Shown here piece by piece: positions 36,236-44,802 of a stretch of DNA of 64,000 nt. The notes beneath the pieces were generated by a model. The model saw only the letters and a list, made by a program, of their open reading frames with translations. It ran no database searches and was not told the DNA's origin. Both the position numbers and the translations under genes were made by a program. This DNA comes from Succinivibrionaceae bacterium (GTDB taxonomy: Bacteria > Pseudomonadota > Gammaproteobacteria > Enterobacterales > Succinivibrionaceae), in the NCBI GenBank assembly GCA_019420905.1, contig JAHZGH010000013.1, forward strand, positions 124,001 through 188,000, written 5' to 3'. The number at the start of each line of letters is the position of its first letter. Positions within the stretch are counted from its first letter, which is position 1.

Positions 36236-37258
36236 ATGATAAAAAAAAGCTTTTTAAATCTATTAAGCTCACTATCATTTGCACTGCTGATTTTAAATGC
36301 TTGCAGCAGCAATCAAGATAGCCGGACTTTTGATAAAACGCACGCTAAATCATCTTACGAGCAAATGCTTCAAGAAGCAGAATCCCAAAAAAATGTTTGG
36401 GATAGCGCATTAGCTGACGAATCAAGATTTAAACTAAACATTACCCCTAATGCCGAAGAAAAAGCCCTGGCCGCATCTTGTGCAAAAACTGTTACAAATA
36501 ATCTCAAACGTTCAGATATTTTTGTTCACTTCTTACTAAGTGAGCTTAAAAATAACGATCTGCCTATCGAACTTGCTGCAATTCCGTTAATAGAAAGCGG
36601 CATGAATCCAAAAATTCGAGCTAATAATGGTGCACACGGTGCTTGGCAATATATTCGATCTACAGGAAGATCCGTAGGACTTAATCGCAGCCATAATTAT
36701 GATGAAATCTATGATTTTGTTAAATCTACTAAAGCATCAGTTAAATACCTCAAAAAAATGTATAAGGATTTAGGTAATTGGGAACTGGTGGTTGCTGCTT
36801 ATAATCAAGGAGAATATGGCGTCAAAAAGGCTCGTGACGCTGCTTTGGCTAAAGGTATAAAGATAAAATCTGCTGACGATGTGCGTTTAAGCCGAGGAGC
36901 ACGTAACTATATAAAGCGGTTCAGAGCTTATGCCGATATACTAAAAAATCCAGAAAAATATAATGTACGCTTGCCTAATATAAAAAATCGTCCTGCATTC
37001 AAACGCGTTGAAGTAGCAGATCACATCAATTCTTTGACAGAAGTGGCAAATCTTTCTGGAGCTCATATTGAAACTTTAAAACGCCTCAATGCTGGATATT
37101 TATCAGATAAAATTGATAATCATCATGGCCTTCTTATAACAGTAGAACATGCTGATAACCTTAAGCAAGCTTCAGAAAGAAAAGAATCCAAAGCTACGAA
37201 TGCTATTAACTACAAATATGATGCTGACACGGTAGATAGCAGCGAAAAAAAGCTTTAA
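36236..37258 (+). CDS. MltD-like membrane-bound lytic transglycosylase without clear LysM repeats
   Basis: A family-1 SLT lytic transglycosylase that cleaves peptidoglycan. It is a predicted lipoprotein (lipobox LNAC at about residue 22). The catalytic Glu lies in PLIESGMNPKIR, followed by GAHGAWQYIRSTG and VVAAYNQGEYGV. It is 340 residues against 452 for E. coli MltD, and only one degenerate LysM-like segment (about 262-310) is present at the end. In E. coli mltD is close to rnhA-dnaQ, supporting orthology with loss of the LysM tail. A terminator follows. Confidence 0.85.
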   Translation: MIKKSFLNLLSSLSFALLILNACSSNQDSRTFDKTHAKSSYEQMLQEAESQKNVWDSALADESRFKLNITPNAEEKALAASCAKTVTNNLKRSDIFVHFLLSELKNNDLPIELAAIPLIESGMNPKIRANNGAHGAWQYIRSTGRSVGLNRSHNYDEIYDFVKSTKASVKYLKKMYKDLGNWELVVAAYNQGEYGVKKARDAALAKGIKIKSADDVRLSRGARNYIKRFRAYADILKNPEKYNVRLPNIKNRPAFKRVEVADHINSLTEVANLSGAHIETLKRLNAGYLSDKIDNHHGLLITVEHADNLKQASERKESKATNAINYKYDADTVDSSEKKL

Positions 37259-37261
37259 CAA

Positions 37262-37296
37262 AATAACCTCTGTATTCGAAATATACAGAGGTTATT
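37262..37296. terminator. Bidirectional terminator between the transglycosylase gene and ligA
   Basis: A perfect 14-bp stem, AATAACCTCTGTAT/ATACAGAGGTTATT, with a 7-base loop lies between convergent genes. Flanking U-runs are short, so strength is moderate. Confidence 0.7.
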
Positions 37297-37300
37297 TAAA

Positions 37301-39391
37301 TTATTGGTTAGATTTACTCTCAAGATCTGCAAGCCAGCTTAAAAGCTCTTCTTCATAAATAATTCGCACCCCTAAGCTTTGTGCTTTAGTAAATTTTGAC
37401 CCAGGATCAGATCCACAAATAACAGCTGTTGTTTTTTTAGAAACAGACCCAGCAACTTTAGCCCCTAAATTTAATAAACGAGACTTACAGCTATTACGAT
37501 CCATAGAATCTAAAGTACCTGTTATCACGTAGGTTTGATTTATAAGAGGTAATAAAGACACTTCACTACGCTGTTTTAATGCTGTTATATTTAAGCCACA
37601 GGCACCGTCCATGCTTCCTAATGGGGCGATAAGTCTTTTTATGATTTCCAGATTATGCTTTTCTAAAAAGAAATCTCGAATATGATTAGCTACTACTTCG
37701 CCGATATCCGGAAGATTTGTCAAAGCATTAAAATCTGCCTGCATCAATTCTTCAATACTTGCAAAGTTAATAGCTAAAGTTCTCGCTGTGGAAACCCCGA
37801 CCTCTCTAATTCCTAACGCGTAAATAAAACGATTTAAAGGAACATTCTTTGAATTTTCAACCGCTTTTATAAGCTTTTTAGCAATTACATGGCCTAACAA
37901 GCGCTTAGCTTTAAGCTCTCCTCCTTGATCTAAAACCAAGGTTGCCAACTCGCTTTCATCTAAAGCATATATATCTGCTATTGAACGTATCTTTCGAGAA
38001 GAAACCAGCTCCTCTACAATACGATCTCCAAAACCCTCTATATCCATAGCCTCACGAGATACAAAATGCAAAATAGCTTCTCGTAACTGAGCCGGGCAGA
38101 CTAATTCGCCTGTACATCTTGCCACAGCCTCGCCTTGTATACGCTCAATTCTACTGCCGCATACAGGACAAAATTGAGGGAAAATAATTTCCTGACTATC
38201 AGCAGGCCTTCGATCTATCGCAACTCCTGAAATCTGAGGAATTACGTCACCGGCTCTTCTAACAATAACCATATCGCCAATACGTATACCTAAACGTTTA
38301 ATTTCATCGGCATTATGCAAGGTTGCATTAGAAACAGTCGCCCCGCCAACATAAACAGGCTCTAATTTTGCTACTGGAGTTACAGCACCGGTACGTCCTA
38401 CCTGAAATTCGACATTTAAAAGTTTAGTCAACATTTCCTCTGGCGGAAATTTATATGCTACAGCCCAGCGAGGACTTTTAGCAGTAAACCCTAAGCTTTC
38501 CTGCATTTCTAAGGAGTTAACCTTCAGCACTACGCCATCAATGTCATAATTTAAGCCAGGGCGTCTTTCAAGGATGTATTTATAAAAATCTTTAAGGCCA
38601 CAGACACCTTTAGTCTTTGTAATCAATGGATTGATCGGTACACCCCATTGCTTTAAAGCTAATAAGCGTTCATATTGCGTATTAGGTAAATCAGCTCCTT
38701 CACATACTCCAACATAATAGGCATTAAAAGTTAAAGGTCTTTTCGCTGTAACTTTAGAATCTAATTGCTTTAAACTTCCAGCTGCAGCATTGCGAGGATT
38801 TGCGAAAACCTTACCTCCAGATTGACGAGCTTTTTCATTCCATTTTTCAAAGCCGTCTCGAGGCATAAAAACCTCTCCTCTAACATCCAAATAAGTTGGC
38901 AGATTATCCCCGCTTAAACGTAAAGGAATAGCTTTTATAGTTTTAGCGTTAGCGGTAATATCTTCACCTATGTGCCCGTCCCCTCGAGTTGCGGCCTGAA
39001 CTAATAGGCCATTTCTATAAATCAAAGATACCGCTAAACCATCAAGTTTAGGCTCTGCACAATATTCGATATTATTAACGGCAAAAAATTCGCACATGCG
39101 CCTATCAAAATCTACAAGCTCATCTTCATTAAAAATATCGCTAATAGATAATAATGGAACCTGATGCTCTACACTTGAAAATTCCTTTAAAGCCGAGCCT
39201 CCAACGCGTTTAGTTGGAGAATAAGATACCTCCTCCTCAGGGTGAGCTCTCTCGTAATTTTCAAGCTCTAAATAAAGTCTGTCATATTCTGCATCAGGAA
39301 CTTTAGGCTCATCATCAACATAATAAGCTTTAGCATAAAGGTTTAACTGTTCAACTAACTGTAAATAATCTTTATATGAAGAAATAGCCAT
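37301..39391 (-). CDS. ligA: NAD-dependent DNA ligase LigA
   Basis: Essential replicative ligase. The 696-residue product (E. coli 671) has the adenylation motif EPKLDGLAVSLIY with the active-site Lys. GRTGAVTPVAKLEPV marks the OB domain. A four-Cys zinc finger (CPVCGSR and later Cys pair), HhH repeats and a C-terminal BRCT domain (TYVITGTLDSMDRNSCKSRL) follow. It starts 2 bases after zipA, the standard zipA-ligA operon. Confidence 0.98.
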   Translation of the reverse strand: MAISSYKDYLQLVEQLNLYAKAYYVDDEPKVPDAEYDRLYLELENYERAHPEEEVSYSPTKRVGGSALKEFSSVEHQVPLLSISDIFNEDELVDFDRRMCEFFAVNNIEYCAEPKLDGLAVSLIYRNGLLVQAATRGDGHIGEDITANAKTIKAIPLRLSGDNLPTYLDVRGEVFMPRDGFEKWNEKARQSGGKVFANPRNAAAGSLKQLDSKVTAKRPLTFNAYYVGVCEGADLPNTQYERLLALKQWGVPINPLITKTKGVCGLKDFYKYILERRPGLNYDIDGVVLKVNSLEMQESLGFTAKSPRWAVAYKFPPEEMLTKLLNVEFQVGRTGAVTPVAKLEPVYVGGATVSNATLHNADEIKRLGIRIGDMVIVRRAGDVIPQISGVAIDRRPADSQEIIFPQFCPVCGSRIERIQGEAVARCTGELVCPAQLREAILHFVSREAMDIEGFGDRIVEELVSSRKIRSIADIYALDESELATLVLDQGGELKAKRLLGHVIAKKLIKAVENSKNVPLNRFIYALGIREVGVSTARTLAINFASIEELMQADFNALTNLPDIGEVVANHIRDFFLEKHNLEIIKRLIAPLGSMDGACGLNITALKQRSEVSLLPLINQTYVITGTLDSMDRNSCKSRLLNLGAKVAGSVSKKTTAVICGSDPGSKFTKAQSLGVRIIYEEELLSWLADLESKSNQ

Positions 39392-39393
39392 AA

Positions 39394-40158
39394 CTAAACT
39401 TTTTCCTCAGGATTATCATAAAAACTCATTTGCTCTTCGATATTATTTAAATCCCTTTCACTTAAAACTTTCTCATAATTATCTCGCAAAGTTCCGCCTA
39501 GTTGAGTTTGAATAATTAAAGCAGCCATTCTTAAAGCTTTGAAATAAGATAAAGCTTTTCCTTTAGCTGGAACATTCATATATAAAGCTAATTCCTGAGT
39601 CTTATAATCAGTCATATCTAAAGGGAAATTATAAGGAGGCTCTAAAGAACAAATTCTAAATACTACTATAGGATTAGCCTCGCTAGGATTCTCATAAACA
39701 TAGAAAATATTATATGGACCACGAATAAAGCCATATTTATTACACAGTTCCTGAATGTCTAAGCCCTTAAAAGGCCTGTCTTGCTCACAAATAATATTGA
39801 TTTCAATAGAACTGTTCTGTTTAACCTCAAAAGATCTATTATCAGCTACGATTTTAATTTCAGAATCAACTTCTTTTGCATTATTTTCTGTAGCCTCAAA
39901 ATTAGATTTAACATTGCTATTAGGAATCTGTCCATAGGTTTCAAGCTTAAGATTTGAATTTTGAGACGGCTCTTTAGCAGTAACAATTCTAACCTTCCCT
40001 ACCCCTTCAGACTTAACGATTTCTTGATCTTCCTTATTTCCTTTTACGAGCCTGCGATTTATGCTACGTCCCGAAAACCACAAACCATGAATCACAAAAG
40101 CTAAAACAGCTAAAGCACCGACGATCAAAATCACAGCGCTAGAATCGTTAAGCGACAT
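39394..40158 (-). CDS. zipA: Cell-division protein ZipA
   Basis: ZipA anchors FtsZ to the inner membrane at the septum. An N-terminal membrane helix (AVILIVGALAVLAFVIHGLWF) is followed by a charged variable linker to about residue 115. The C-terminal FtsZ-binding domain follows (DIQELCNKYGFIRGPYNIF, MTDYKTQELALYMNVP). At 254 residues it is shorter than E. coli (328), the difference being in the linker. It is coupled to ligA and divergent from cysZ, as in E. coli. Confidence 0.92.
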   Translation of the reverse strand: MSLNDSSAVILIVGALAVLAFVIHGLWFSGRSINRRLVKGNKEDQEIVKSEGVGKVRIVTAKEPSQNSNLKLETYGQIPNSNVKSNFEATENNAKEVDSEIKIVADNRSFEVKQNSSIEINIICEQDRPFKGLDIQELCNKYGFIRGPYNIFYVYENPSEANPIVVFRICSLEPPYNFPLDMTDYKTQELALYMNVPAKGKALSYFKALRMAALIIQTQLGGTLRDNYEKVLSERDLNNIEEQMSFYDNPEEKV

Positions 40159-40261
40159 CTATTATCTCCAATGTACAAAACCGATAGGTTATTTCTTGAT
40201 GTATTATATAAAGGGTCAAACCTAAAAAAAATCATATATATAAAAAAAGGAGAGACTTTAT

Positions 40262-41026
40262 ATGATCGCCTCTACCCCAAAAGAAATTACAATTATTGAT
40301 GCATTTAATTATCTAATTCAGGGCATGAAGCTTGCACTATCAAAAGATTGCCGTTTATATATTATTATCCCTATCATTATAAATTTGATTCTAATGAGCA
40401 TAGTAGGATATTTTCTGTATGCCAACATAAAAGATTGGATATTCCAAATGGTAGGGCTATTACCTGATTTTTTGGTATTTTTAGCTTATATTCTCTCGGC
40501 AATTCTAGCTATTCTTATTGTTTTTGTTAGCTGTTATTTTTTCTCAACCATTGCAACTATCATTGCTTCGCCTTTTTATGGACTACTTGCTGATAAAATT
40601 GAAATGAAACTTAACGGAACAGCTTCTGAAGATATGAGCCTTATGGATACTATCAAGGATGTTCCTCGTATTTTTAAACGTGAAATTCAAAAACAAATTT
40701 TCTTTCTTCCTTTAGCCTTTATCTGCGTAATTTTAACCTTTATTCCTGTTATTAACTTAATAGCTCCAATATTATGGTTCCTTCTGACTTCTTGGATGGG
40801 ATGTCTTCAGTATTGTGATTATGCCTACGATAATCACAAAATATCTTTTGCTTTAATGAAAAAAGATCTTAAAGAAAACTCTCTCCCTACTTTCACTTTT
40901 GGTGCAATTGTTGCTATAGCTTTATCAATACCAATTTTCAATATTTTGGTTCCCCCAGCAGCAGTATGTGCTGGAACTTGCTATTATTTAGAAATGCAAA
41001 AACGTTACAATTTGTCAAAAGGATAA
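40262..41026 (+). CDS. cysZ: CysZ family sulfate transporter
   Basis: Inner-membrane sulfate/sulfite permease feeding cysteine synthesis. The 254-residue product (E. coli 253) has several hydrophobic segments. These include LYIIIPIIINLILMSIVGYF and the SPFYGLLADKIE motif typical of the family. In E. coli the order is zipA, cysZ, cysK, ptsH, ptsI, crr. Here the EI-like gene begins 4 bases after cysZ, with cysK and ptsH missing. AGGAG precedes the ATG. Confidence 0.92.
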   Translation: MIASTPKEITIIDAFNYLIQGMKLALSKDCRLYIIIPIIINLILMSIVGYFLYANIKDWIFQMVGLLPDFLVFLAYILSAILAILIVFVSCYFFSTIATIIASPFYGLLADKIEMKLNGTASEDMSLMDTIKDVPRIFKREIQKQIFFLPLAFICVILTFIPVINLIAPILWFLLTSWMGCLQYCDYAYDNHKISFALMKKDLKENSLPTFTFGAIVAIALSIPIFNILVPPAAVCAGTCYYLEMQKRYNLSKG

Positions 41027-41029
41027 AAA

Positions 41030-42691
41030 ATGTATACTTTGACGGGAGTCTCTATTGCAGCAGGAGTCGGTTTTGCTCCTGCCGTATCTGTATCTAAACC
41101 AGGGAATTTTAACCATGAAGTTAATATATACGCTCTCGATCCTCAAGAAGAAATAGACAAATTCCAAAAGAAAAGTACCGAGTTTGCCAATCGATTAAGA
41201 CAAATTGTAAATCCAGGACAAGATCGCATTCGTGACCTATTTGGGGCTGCTGCTGGATATTTAACAGATAAAAATAATAAACATGATATTATCGAGCTTA
41301 TAAATCAAGGCTGCTCTGCAATTACCGCTAGCAGAAGCGTACTATTGGGTAAACTTGCAAAATTTAACCACAGCAAAGATCCTGAGCTGCTAAATGATAA
41401 TAAGGAACTAAGCTCTTTATTACTTGAATTTATCAATACTCTTCATAATCGCGACGATTCTACAGTAGTACTTCCTAATTTAAAAGAAAATGCTGTCATA
41501 GTCGCAGAAAATCTTTCTCCTGCTCTTTTTCTATCCTTAGATATTGAAAAAGTTAAAGCCGTAGTTCTAGAATTCGGCAGAGATTCTGGCCATTTAGGCG
41601 TTGTTTTACGAGAATTAGGTATTCCTGCCATTTTTGGCGTACAAGGTGCAACATCTATTGAAAATGGCACAAAACTTCTAGTAGATGGTAATAATGGTGT
41701 ATTAATCGTCGACCCTGAAGAAAGCACCGCCCAAGCTATGCTTGAAAGGCAAGATTTTTTTAATGATGAAAGTAATGATGATTCTCTTATAAATGTCACT
41801 ATTGCTGGTGCCGTAGGAGCGATTAGGCAAATTAACGGCAATTCACTTTATACAACTCATGGCTTAGGTCTATTGCGTTCAGAATTTCTATTTTTAGGTT
41901 ATGACCACGAGCCTACAGAAGAAGAAATGACCAAAGCCTTTTTTAAACTCTTTGCACCTATATCTAAAACCGCGCCCATTACAGCGAGAACTTTTGACTT
42001 TGCTGATGATAAAAAACCGCTTTTTAGAATACATCTTGATGATCAAGGACCTCTTAAAGGTTATGGAGCAGAAGTAGGATCTCGTTTATTAAAAAAAGAA
42101 ATAAGAGCCTTATTGCTGTCTTCAACGGGACGCAATATAAAAATAATTTTTCCTTTAATTACAAGACTTAGTGAAGCAGTTTATCTTAAAAACCTTGCTG
42201 CAGAATGTTGTCAAGAACTAGATACACTTGGAAAAGAACATGGTTCTTATGAAATTGGCTTTATGAGCGAAACTCCTTCTTCAGTTTTATGTGCTCAAGG
42301 CTTTTCCGTAGATTGTTCTCTCATAATCATTGGTACTAGCTCCCTTGCTGAATATGCCTCAGCTCCTAGACCTGCCGACAAAGCTTTTACTCCTGCTCTA
42401 GCTAAAATGATAGTTATGGCCGCAAAAGCCGCTCATGAATTACACATTCCTGTAGGCGTTGCTGGTCGTTATGCACCAAGAGTTGAACTTTTAAAGTTCT
42501 TTTATAAACTAGGCGTAATCTATTATGCTGTTGATGGCTACCAAATAAGCCGCATGCGCAACGCTGTTGAGCAACTAAACATTGATTCTCAATGCGAACC
42601 TGCTTTTGATATTAATCTTTATAATGAGGTAATGAATATTTTCACCGGCAAAGAGCTATCTGCGCTTATCAACAGACTAAATATGAATTAA
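41030..42691 (+). CDS. ptsI: PTS Enzyme I-like protein lacking key catalytic residues
   Basis: It is full-length and EI-like (553 residues; E. coli 575) with an N-terminal His domain and a C-terminal PEP-utilising barrel. The phosphorylatable His survives at about 188, but in an altered setting (GRDSGHLGVV instead of GGRTSH). Arg283 (GLLRSEFLFLG), Arg320 (ARTFDFADDK) and Glu414 (GFMSETP) remain. The Mg/PEP motif GTNDLTQY reads GTSSLAEY, so the residues matching E. coli Asn454 and Asp455 are Ser437 and Ser438. The Arg465 equivalent is gone (APRP). The catalytic Cys502 is Ala478 (GVAGR instead of GMCGE). PEP-dependent autophosphorylation is therefore unlikely. ptsH is absent upstream and a similarly altered crr follows. 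The frame is intact, so a regulatory role is inferred. Confidence 0.85.
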   Translation: MYTLTGVSIAAGVGFAPAVSVSKPGNFNHEVNIYALDPQEEIDKFQKKSTEFANRLRQIVNPGQDRIRDLFGAAAGYLTDKNNKHDIIELINQGCSAITASRSVLLGKLAKFNHSKDPELLNDNKELSSLLLEFINTLHNRDDSTVVLPNLKENAVIVAENLSPALFLSLDIEKVKAVVLEFGRDSGHLGVVLRELGIPAIFGVQGATSIENGTKLLVDGNNGVLIVDPEESTAQAMLERQDFFNDESNDDSLINVTIAGAVGAIRQINGNSLYTTHGLGLLRSEFLFLGYDHEPTEEEMTKAFFKLFAPISKTAPITARTFDFADDKKPLFRIHLDDQGPLKGYGAEVGSRLLKKEIRALLLSSTGRNIKIIFPLITRLSEAVYLKNLAAECCQELDTLGKEHGSYEIGFMSETPSSVLCAQGFSVDCSLIIIGTSSLAEYASAPRPADKAFTPALAKMIVMAAKAAHELHIPVGVAGRYAPRVELLKFFYKLGVIYYAVDGYQISRMRNAVEQLNIDSQCEPAFDINLYNEVMNIFTGKELSALINRLNMN

Positions 42692-42743
42692 AAATAATTC
42701 ATATTTTATATAAAAATTTATATAAATTTATTTGAGGATAATT

Positions 42744-43268
42744 ATGGGAATTTTATCCATGCTTTTTGGGAAACGTGATGCAGTATCTATTGCTAAAGAA
42801 GATGCTGATTTAGAACTCATTGCTCCAGTAAGTGGCTCATTATTACCCCTGTCCGATGTTCCAGATCTGGTAATCTCAGAATGTATCGTAGGAGATGGCG
42901 TAGCTATTATTCCAGAAAATCAGGAAATCTTAGCTCCTTGTGACGGCATTATCTCAAGATTGCTTTCATCTCAGAATGCCTTTGCAATTAGATCAAATTG
43001 CGGTGTTGAAATTTATGTAACATGCGGAGTAGGAACACGGCGTTTTAGCGGAGAAGGCTTTGAAGCTCAAATAAAAAACGGCGATAAAGTAAAACAAGGA
43101 GATGTAATTATTAAATTTGATATGAGCAAAGCTTCATCAAATTTAAAATCCACTATAACTTCAATAATTGTAGTCAAATCTTCAGCTGATATCGCTAAGG
43201 TTGCTGTAACTTCAGGAAAGGTTATCGCCGGAGAAAGTCCTTGTGCATGGGTTGCCTTAAATCATTAA
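42744..43268 (+). CDS. crr: IIAGlc (Crr)-like protein lacking both active-site histidines
   Basis: A 174-residue homologue of enzyme IIA-glucose (E. coli 169). ATG 42744 with GAGGAT upstream gives MGILSMLFGK, matching the amphipathic N-terminus. The fold is clear: LELIAPVSGSLLPL, PENQEILAPCDG, FSGEGFEAQIKNGDKVKQGD. The two zinc/phosphate histidines are replaced. His75 (NHAFSI in E. coli) aligns with Asn78 (QNAFAI), and His90 (LFVHFG) aligns with Thr93 (IYVTCG). It cannot be phosphorylated in the usual way. It may mimic the unphosphorylated state that inhibits sugar permeases, or do something new. It lies 52 bases after the EI-like gene and ends at a terminator. Confidence 0.88.
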   Translation: MGILSMLFGKRDAVSIAKEDADLELIAPVSGSLLPLSDVPDLVISECIVGDGVAIIPENQEILAPCDGIISRLLSSQNAFAIRSNCGVEIYVTCGVGTRRFSGEGFEAQIKNGDKVKQGDVIIKFDMSKASSNLKSTITSIIVVKSSADIAKVAVTSGKVIAGESPCAWVALNH

Positions 43269-43345
43269 ACATTATCTTTAAAAAAAACTTTCTATAACTC
43301 TTAAATATCTTAAAAAGTTTATATTTAAAATATAACATTCTTTAT

Positions 43346-43375
43346 AAAAAAAGCCATCAATTGATGGCTTTTTTA
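43346..43375. terminator. Bidirectional terminator between crr-like gene and pntB
   Basis: An AAAAAGCCATCAATTGATGGCTTTTTT hairpin, with T-runs on both strands, sits between two convergent operons. Confidence 0.9.
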
Positions 43376-43399
43376 TTTCATCTTTGACTATATAAAATA

Positions 43400-44782
43400 T
43401 TAGTCAAGATTACTTACAATCTCTTCAACAGTCTTCTTTGCATCGCCAAAGCACATGTAAGAATTATCCTTGAAGAATAATGGATTCTGAACACCAGCGT
43501 AACCTGTGTTCATAGAGCGCTTGAAGACAATAACGTTGCGAGCCTTCCAAACCTCTAATACTGGCATACCGGCAATAGGAGATGACGGATCCTCTGCAGC
43601 AGCTGGGTTAACAGTATCGTTAGCACCTATTACTAATACAGTATCAGTATCTTCAAATTCGTCATTGATCTCATCCATTTCAAAGACGATATCATAAGGA
43701 ACCTTTGCTTCAGCTAAGAGAACATTCATATGACCAGGCAAACGTCCTGCTACCGGATGGATAGCAAAACGAACATTAACGCCGCGAGCCTTTAACTTTT
43801 CAGTCATAGAAGCTACTGCATTTTGAGCCTGAGCTACAGCCATACCGTAGCCCGGGGTGATAATTACAGAAGAAGAATTCTTAAGTAAATCAGCAACCTC
43901 ATTAGCCTTCATCTCATGATATTCGCCAACTTCCTCATCCTTCTTAGCTACAGGTGCATTACCAAAGCCACCGGCAATTACGGATATAAAGGAACGATTC
44001 ATAGCCTTACACATAATATAAGACAGAATAGCACCTGAAGAACCTACTAAAGCACCGGTAACAATCAAAAGATCGTTGCTGAGCATAAAGCCTGAGGCAG
44101 CAGCAGCCCATCCGGAGTAAGAGTTCAGCATTGAAATTACTACCGGCATATCAGCACCGCCAATGGCAGCAACTAAATTAATACCAAAAGCAAAGGCAAT
44201 GATAGTCATCAATACTAACGGAGTGGTAGGAGCTACATCAGCGGACATGAACCAAACCATCAATAAAATAGAAATTACAATAGCTACCAAGTTCAAGAAA
44301 TGTCCGCCTGGTAATTGTAACGGAGCTGACTTAAATATGCGTAACTTGTAAGTGCCGTTGAGCTTACCATAGGCAACAATGGAGCCAGTAAAGGTTACAG
44401 CGCCAATGAATACGCCCAAAAATACCTCTGCCAAATGAGTATTATCTGCATTTGGAGTTTCGATGAAGCTGTTATAGCCGACTAAAACAGCTGCTAAGCC
44501 TACGAAACTGTGCAAGCAAGCGATCAACTCAGGCATTTGAGTCATCTGAACTCTCATAGCTACAAAGATACCGATGCAAGCACCGATTACCATAGCTAAG
44601 ATAATAAGCACAATACCAACAGCACTGTTTACAGAGAAGAAAGTAGTAAACAGAGCTAAAGCCATGCCGACCATACCAGAAAGACAGCCATACTTAGCAG
44701 TTTCCTGTTTGGAAAGACCAGCTAACGCCATGATGAATAAAAGCGCAGCTAGAATATAGGCAATAGTACCTAATGAAGTCAT
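43400..44782 (-). CDS. pntB: NAD(P) transhydrogenase subunit beta
   Basis: PntB is the NADP-binding, largely membrane subunit of the proton-translocating transhydrogenase. The 460-residue product equals E. coli (462). About eight membrane helices precede the domain III dinucleotide fold, with ITPGYGMAVAQAQ, VRFAIHPVAGRLPGHMNVLL, VLVIGANDTVNPAA and MNTGYAGVQNPLF. It lies 20 bases after pntA. Codon use looks like that of a well-expressed gene. Confidence 0.98.
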   Translation of the reverse strand: MTSLGTIAYILAALLFIMALAGLSKQETAKYGCLSGMVGMALALFTTFFSVNSAVGIVLIILAMVIGACIGIFVAMRVQMTQMPELIACLHSFVGLAAVLVGYNSFIETPNADNTHLAEVFLGVFIGAVTFTGSIVAYGKLNGTYKLRIFKSAPLQLPGGHFLNLVAIVISILLMVWFMSADVAPTTPLVLMTIIAFAFGINLVAAIGGADMPVVISMLNSYSGWAAAASGFMLSNDLLIVTGALVGSSGAILSYIMCKAMNRSFISVIAGGFGNAPVAKKDEEVGEYHEMKANEVADLLKNSSSVIITPGYGMAVAQAQNAVASMTEKLKARGVNVRFAIHPVAGRLPGHMNVLLAEAKVPYDIVFEMDEINDEFEDTDTVLVIGANDTVNPAAAEDPSSPIAGMPVLEVWKARNVIVFKRSMNTGYAGVQNPLFFKDNSYMCFGDAKKTVEEIVSNLD

Positions 44783-44802
44783 TTTTATTTTTCTCCCTAG
44801 CC

